DNA of 7,484 nucleotides from Verrucomicrobia subdivision 3 bacterium UBA693 (lineage in GTDB: Bacteria > Verrucomicrobiota > Verrucomicrobiia > Limisphaerales > UBA8199), in contig DBMR01000045.1 of assembly GCA_002298785.1 (NCBI GenBank), forward strand, positions 1 through 7,484, in the 5' to 3' direction. The notes under the pieces were generated by a model that had not been told where the DNA came from, searched no databases, and saw only the letters and a list, made by a program, of their open reading frames with translations. Position 1 is the first letter of the stretch; each line of letters starts with the position of its first letter. Positions 4,076-7,484 of this stretch are shown here, piece by piece. The position numbers were made by a program, and so were the translations under genes.

Positions 4076-6529
4076 CAAGGAACTCTCTCCGCTGTTTGGC
4101 GTGTACACCGGGCCGATGTCGTGCCAGTCGCCAACGGCCATCGTCTCGGACCACTTCACTTGGTAAGTATATCCGACTTTACAGGTCCAGCGAATGGTGA
4201 AGCTGATGGCCGGATTTCCGCCGGATTCGATGATCTTGACCGGCACCTCAATCGTCGCCAGCCAGGCAAGCCGTGGATAACCATTCGCCGGCATCATCCA
4301 ATCCGCGGGGTCGCCATCGGTTGCTGAAAAATCCCACCCCGCGCCGGTAAAGGTTGAGAGCGTTTTCATTTCCGCCGTTGTCTTGCCAGTAACGCCACTG
4401 GGGTCAGGATCCAAATTCCCCACGCCATCCGTCTTGCCGCTGGTTTCTGCATCCCAGAAGCAGGCAGTTAGTGTGCCGCCACCATCATACCCTATCAGCC
4501 CGCCGGGGTAGGTGGTTCCCGCAATCGCACCAGTCGCATAACAGTTGGTGATAGAAGAATAATTAGAACTGAATCCCAGCAGGCCGCCGGCACAGTAGTT
4601 TCCGCTCACCGAACCGTTCGCATAGCAGCAGGTTGCGGCACTGTACACATTCGCCCCCACCAACCCGCCGGTATAGTTGCCGGCTCCACTGACTGAACAG
4701 GTTGTATAGCAGGAGCTCATGGCAGCATCATAAGCTCTTCCCGCCAGCCCGCCGACATCGTGTGTGCCTCTGACCGTGCCGGTCGTGTAGCAGGCGGTTA
4801 TCGTACCACCATCACTCGTTCCCACCATCCCCCCGGTGCTGTTGTAGCCGCCGGTTATATCAACCTGTTCCACGCCAAGGTTCTTGATTTGACTGCCGTA
4901 GCTGATGTAGCCAAATAAGCCGATGTGATTGTCGGTGGGTTGGCTGTTGATGACTGCATTGCTGACTCTATTGGCATTCCCATCAAAAACACCAGTGAAC
5001 TTCGTGGTGACGTTCCCTACCGGCGTTAGAGTTACGCCGGCCAGATTGATATCCGCTATCAGTCTATAGGCTTTATCCCAGTCCGTGGAATCACTCATCA
5101 AGACCTGCCAGTCGCGGATGGAACTGATTCGATAGGGGTCCATTTCTGTTCCGCTGCCGCCGGAGTAATGTACTCCGAGAGAGACCACAATACGTATCCG
5201 GGTTCCCCCTGGTACGGCCAGCCCTGCGGCAAGCGATTGGCTAATCACCTGGCCGGCGGGAATCGTATCGCTGGCTACGCCGGCAACCTCAAACTTCAGT
5301 TCCGTCTCAGTGAGTGTTGTTTGGGCATTTGCCTGGGTTTGGCCGACGACATCGGGAACGACCACGGTTATTTCCCATATCAGGTGCGGATATTCGACCC
5401 CCGACATAACCCAGTCTGAAATATCACCATCGGTATGGGAAAGATCCCACCCCGCCGAGGTAAAGGTCGAAAGTGTCTTCATCTGTGCAGTCGTTTTACC
5501 GGTTACCCCTGCAGTTGTGCCGGAGCCAACTCCAACTGTTACTGGAAGACAGGTTTGTGTATCCCAGAAGCACGCCGTTGCCGTGCCGCCGAAATTCCGT
5601 CCTGTCAGCCCGCCTGGATTGTAGTATCCGCTGACTGAACCGATCGCATAGCAGTTGGTGATTAAATTATAATTATATCCAACCAGGCCGCCGGAATTGT
5701 AGCCTGTTCCGGTGACTGAACCGGTTGCATAACAGGAGCTTATCACGCCTTGCGGATCATTAATGCCAACCAAGCCGCCGATTTGGTTTCCATGTCCGGA
5801 GACCGCACCAGTCGCATAGCAGGAGGTTAGTGAAACGGAATCGTTATAACCCACCAATCCGCCGACAGTGGCGCCTCCGTGCACATTGCCAGACGCATAG
5901 CAGAAGTTAATCAGCGTCCCTGAATCATTATATCCCACCAGCCCGCCGATATTGTAGCTCGTGCCGCTTGTGCCTGTGACTGAACCGGTTGCATGGCTGG
6001 AGATTAGCGAGCCGTTGTAATTCCACCCTACTAATCCGCCCACATGGTTGCCTGCTCCGCTGACTGTGCCGGTCGCATAACAATTGGTTATCGTACCATA
6101 ATAATTCATCCCCGCCAGCCCGCCGACGGAGGAGTTGCCGGTCATATTGACACCCGCGACGCCAAGATTGCGGATTTGAGCGTAGGGGCCGGTATAGCCA
6201 AACAGGCCGATGTAATTGCTGCCAGGTTGATTGATGGCGGCATTGCTGATGATTTGATTGTTGCCGTCAAAAACACCGGTGAACTTTGTGCTCTCGTTTC
6301 CAATTGGCGTCAGGGTTTCTCCTGCCAGATCAATATTCGCCGTCAGAATAAAAGACGCCCACCAATCGCCCGGTGTCTGGCACAATTGTTGGAAATCAGC
6401 GACATTGGCTATTTGATACGGATTGCCTGATGACCCATCCCCCGGGCCAGTATAGGCCAAAAGACTGCCCCTGAAACAAAGAACCGCCGTAAGCATTGCC
6501 GTGAAAAACAACCTCTTACACATAATCAT
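4007..6529 (-). CDS. Secreted GLUG-repeat protein with central PASTA domain
   Basis: This 840-aa exported protein is probably a cell-surface or extracellular adhesin-like protein. MIMCKRLFFTAMLTAV, ending LLA at residue 25 before YTG, is a typical signal peptide. Module 1 (about 36-386) has a TANIDLAG/FTGVFDGN/IGLFGY lead, seven GLUG-type repeats (GLAG, GLVG, GLTG) spaced about 26-31 aa, then CFWDTQT and a TGKTTAQMKTLSTF block. A PASTA-like domain follows (about 387-454: VPDVVGQT, IPAGQVISQS, VPGGTRIRIVVS). Module 2 (about 455-758) repeats the same order with five GLUG repeats, CFWDAET and TGKTTAEMKTLSTF. A C-terminal beta domain (about 760-840; YTYQVKWSE, RRFYVV) matches the style of secreted planctomycete and verrucomicrobial proteins. 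The frame stays open to 6715, but those 62 codons are unlike a signal peptide and include the 24-bp repeat, so ATG 6529 (or 6523) is preferred despite no clear Shine-Dalgarno. Ligand unknown. Confidence 0.88.
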   Translation of the reverse strand: MIMCKRLFFTAMLTAVLCFRGSLLAYTGPGDGSSGNPYQIANVADFQQLCQTPGDWWASFILTANIDLAGETLTPIGNESTKFTGVFDGNNQIISNAAINQPGSNYIGLFGYTGPYAQIRNLGVAGVNMTGNSSVGGLAGMNYYGTITNCYATGTVSGAGNHVGGLVGWNYNGSLISSHATGSVTGTSGTSYNIGGLVGYNDSGTLINFCYASGNVHGGATVGGLVGYNDSVSLTSCYATGAVSGHGNQIGGLVGINDPQGVISSCYATGSVTGTGYNSGGLVGYNYNLITNCYAIGSVSGYYNPGGLTGRNFGGTATACFWDTQTCLPVTVGVGSGTTAGVTGKTTAQMKTLSTFTSAGWDLSHTDGDISDWVMSGVEYPHLIWEITVVVPDVVGQTQANAQTTLTETELKFEVAGVASDTIPAGQVISQSLAAGLAVPGGTRIRIVVSLGVHYSGGSGTEMDPYRISSIRDWQVLMSDSTDWDKAYRLIADINLAGVTLTPVGNVTTKFTGVFDGNANRVSNAVINSQPTDNHIGLFGYISYGSQIKNLGVEQVDITGGYNSTGGMVGTSDGGTITACYTTGTVRGTHDVGGLAGRAYDAAMSSCYTTCSVSGAGNYTGGLVGANVYSAATCCYANGSVSGNYCAGGLLGFSSNYSSITNCYATGAIAGTTYPGGLIGYDGGGTLTACFWDAETSGKTDGVGNLDPDPSGVTGKTTAEMKTLSTFTGAGWDFSATDGDPADWMMPANGYPRLAWLATIEVPVKIIESGGNPAISFTIRWTCKVGYTYQVKWSETMAVGDWHDIGPVYTPNSGESSLSFTDTSSAGKTRRFYVVGRNPL
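4012..4049 (+). terminator. Terminator-like hairpin on the plus strand
   Basis: GCGGGTTTCTAC (4012-4023) pairs with GTAGAACCTGC (4031-4041) with one bulged T and one G-T pair, loop 7 nt. On the plus strand it is followed by GGGTTTTT. It lies inside the 3' end of the minus-strand secreted-protein gene, where the same bases encode the RRFYVVGRNPL tail. It may stop plus-strand antisense transcription entering that gene, or it may be incidental. On the minus strand no U-run follows. Confidence 0.3.
4490..4843 (-). repeat. Second GLUG array (five repeats)
   Basis: Five coding repeats contain GMVG, GLAG, GLVG, GLLG and GLIG. Most carry a CY[AT][TN] core between them, as in SSCYTT, CCYANG and NCYATG. 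Spacing is about 27-28 residues. At the DNA level the copies have diverged well, so the array is old rather than a recent tandem expansion. Confidence 0.75.
5168..5371 (-). other. PASTA domain segment inside the secreted protein
   Basis: The roughly 68 encoded residues show the PASTA pattern: VPDVVGQT, then a helix (AQTTLTE), an extended strand, IPAGQVISQS and VPGGTRIRIVVSLG. PASTA domains are best known from penicillin-binding proteins and Ser/Thr kinases that sense peptidoglycan. Single copies also occur in secreted proteins of planctomycetes and their relatives. Here the domain acts as the hinge between two GLUG modules. Confidence 0.8.
5600..6133 (-). repeat. First GLUG array (seven repeats)
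   Basis: Seven coding repeats carry GLAG, GLVG (five times) and GLTG at steps of about 26-31 residues, most with a [ST]xCYA[TS]G core between them. In one repeat CYA is replaced by SHA. GLUG repeats are known from bacterial surface proteins and IgA peptidase-like proteins and are thought to form stacked beta structure. Confidence 0.8.
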
Positions 6530-6571
6530 AAATCGAAGGACTTTGTTTTTTGCTCGCCTGCCTGCACTCAC

Positions 6572-6595
6572 CGCTGCGCGGGTAGGAGAGAATTG
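6572..6595 (-). repeat. 24-bp dispersed repeat, copy 2
   Basis: This is the minus-strand counterpart of 3896-3919 (21 of 24 identical). It ends 42 nt before the preferred ATG (6529) of the secreted-protein gene, just as copy 1 ends 18 nt before a start with a strong ribosome binding site. A leader or promoter-linked element, or a repeat that tends to lie in intergenic regions, would both explain this position. Confidence 0.5.
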
Positions 6596-7379
6596 ATTTC
6601 GCCGTTCACCCATTGCGATTTCAGCTTCCCAGACCTGGCCAAGCGCGACAACAGGAATTTTTGCAGTTTTTGGCAGTCTCGGCTTACCCCTGGTGGCGTT
6701 CCGTGAAAGGGTCAATCAGCACGTTGATAGGTATTAAGATTCATAAACGGGGTAACCAATCAGGGCTGATGTCCAACAGAAAGAACGTTGCCGCCCCGGT
6801 TCCTTCTTCTCCGGTTTCACCGAGGCTTCCGAGTTGCACGCAACAGTTTAGCTCCCATTCGGAAGCCGCGCTGTGGTGGCTCAGCCTCTCAACAACGAAT
6901 CGTCCTGGAGCGATTTCGACGAAAACAGCTCACGGACGTTTCGGACGGGTGAAATGAACTCCTAATCACCAACGATCTGTCATCGGGGGTTATGAAATGG
7001 TTCTCCGAAAGCCGGGTGAAAGCAGTCACGGCGGTTGGAGGTTCAGTCTTGGTGTCTTCCAACACCAGCTGCATCTTGCTTCCATTTATGCCGCCGGCGG
7101 CACCGGCGATGTCGCGGTGCGGAACCATTTTGACCTGCGTGGCAAGATTCGCGATTTCCTTGGCGAGACCGGCATCATCCCAACGAGTGCAGGCATCAAC
7201 AACAAAGCCGCCACGATTAAGACCGGCCACCCCGATTCGCAAATGACCGTCGCTGAGGAGTTCCTCAGCGTTGCGTGTTTCAATGGGGCTTCGAGATGTC
7301 CGAAGGTCATGCCGCCCCGATGCTGCGCGAATGGAATTATTGCGAGTAGTGCCGGGAAAACGATGATGGCTTCCGTTAG
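6596..7379. other. Right spacer, no confident gene
   Basis: No convincing gene is present. A 9-bp perfect inverted repeat (GGCTTCCGA 6824-6832, TCGGAAGCC 6859-6867) encloses a 26-nt loop. On the plus strand, the frame from 6997 has GC-rich third positions over about 7096-7230. It encodes an LRGKIRDFLGE...PTSAGI stretch that distantly recalls the LRxxVR...PSAGIIDSQ segment of IS5 transposases. It lies about 75 codons before the clear transposase motif at 7404, near the expected distance, but in another frame. A decayed upstream half of the transposase is possible; the likeness is weak. Confidence 0.35.
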
Positions 7380-7484
7380 GGCGAGTGGACGCTGGCCGGC
7401 CATATCTGGGCCGACGGCGGCTATGCCGGTGCGTTGCTCGAAAAGGCGCGCCAGCTTTGGCGCTGCACCGTCGAAATTGTGAAA
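7380..7484 (+). pseudogene. IS5-family transposase fragment (DDE), cut by the window edge
   Basis: In the plus frame with codons at 7404-7406 and so on, the sequence encodes GHIWADGGYAGALLEKARQLW followed by a VEIVK ending. This matches the WADGGYAG...LEIVKR segment of IS5-group DDE transposases, where the Asp of WADGGY is the second catalytic acid. The same frame has stops at 7335-7337 and 7377-7379, and no intact N-terminal half lies upstream in this frame. The copy is therefore a truncated or frameshifted remnant at its 5' side. The part with the catalytic Glu would lie beyond the window, so its state there cannot be judged. Confidence 0.7.

Noticed and set aside
6530..6715. 62-codon N-terminal extension of the secreted protein
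   Set aside because: The extension is basic and includes the 24-bp dispersed repeat, whereas a typical signal peptide starts at the ATG at 6529 or 6523.
6889..7403. Overlapping minus-strand open frames of 105-117 residues opposite the IS5-like region
   Set aside because: No recognisable domain; they are antisense to the segment with transposase-like signal and probably arise from its GC bias.

Overview
The window looks like a gene-sparse accessory stretch of a moderately GC-rich environmental bacterium. The protein styles fit the Planctomycetota-Verrucomicrobiota-Chlamydiota superphylum best, and Verrucomicrobiota most of all. They are a secreted GLUG/PASTA repeat protein ending in a small beta domain with an RFYVV motif, a C13-like clan CD cysteine peptidase, and long spacers full of short repeats. 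No rRNA or housekeeping gene is present, so this placement is inference. Three features are well supported: two minus-strand coding loci (a two-gene caspase-like unit and a large secreted protein) and a plus-strand IS5-type transposase fragment at the right edge.

Layout. Positions 1-871 hold no recognisable gene, but 562-799 is packed with perfect inverted repeats. Positions 872-2697 (minus) carry a 130-aa protein followed by a 457-aa caspase-like protease. The small protein is a free-standing version of the protease's N-terminal domain. A 9-bp perfect hairpin sits between the two genes, just upstream of a clear Shine-Dalgarno site for the protease. Positions 2698-4006 hold no confident gene, but they contain a triple 7-mer with two exclusive pairings (3619-3677), a 16-bp direct repeat (3690-3750), and one copy of a 24-bp repeat (3896-3919) followed by a strong ribosome binding site and an orphan start. 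Positions 4007-6529 (minus) encode a secreted protein of about 840 aa with two GLUG modules joined by a PASTA domain. The second copy of the 24-bp repeat, in opposite orientation, lies just upstream of this gene. Positions 6596-7379 are mostly featureless, and 7380-7484 is a fragment of an IS5-family transposase running out of the window.

How the genes may work together. The protease and its N-domain partner share orientation, sit 59 nt apart (stop to chosen start) and share a conserved domain. This suggests one functional unit, for example a protease with a trans-acting prodomain, adaptor or inhibitor. It is the best candidate here for an undescribed system. The GLUG protein is exported and probably acts at the cell surface; nothing in the sequence ties it to the protease.
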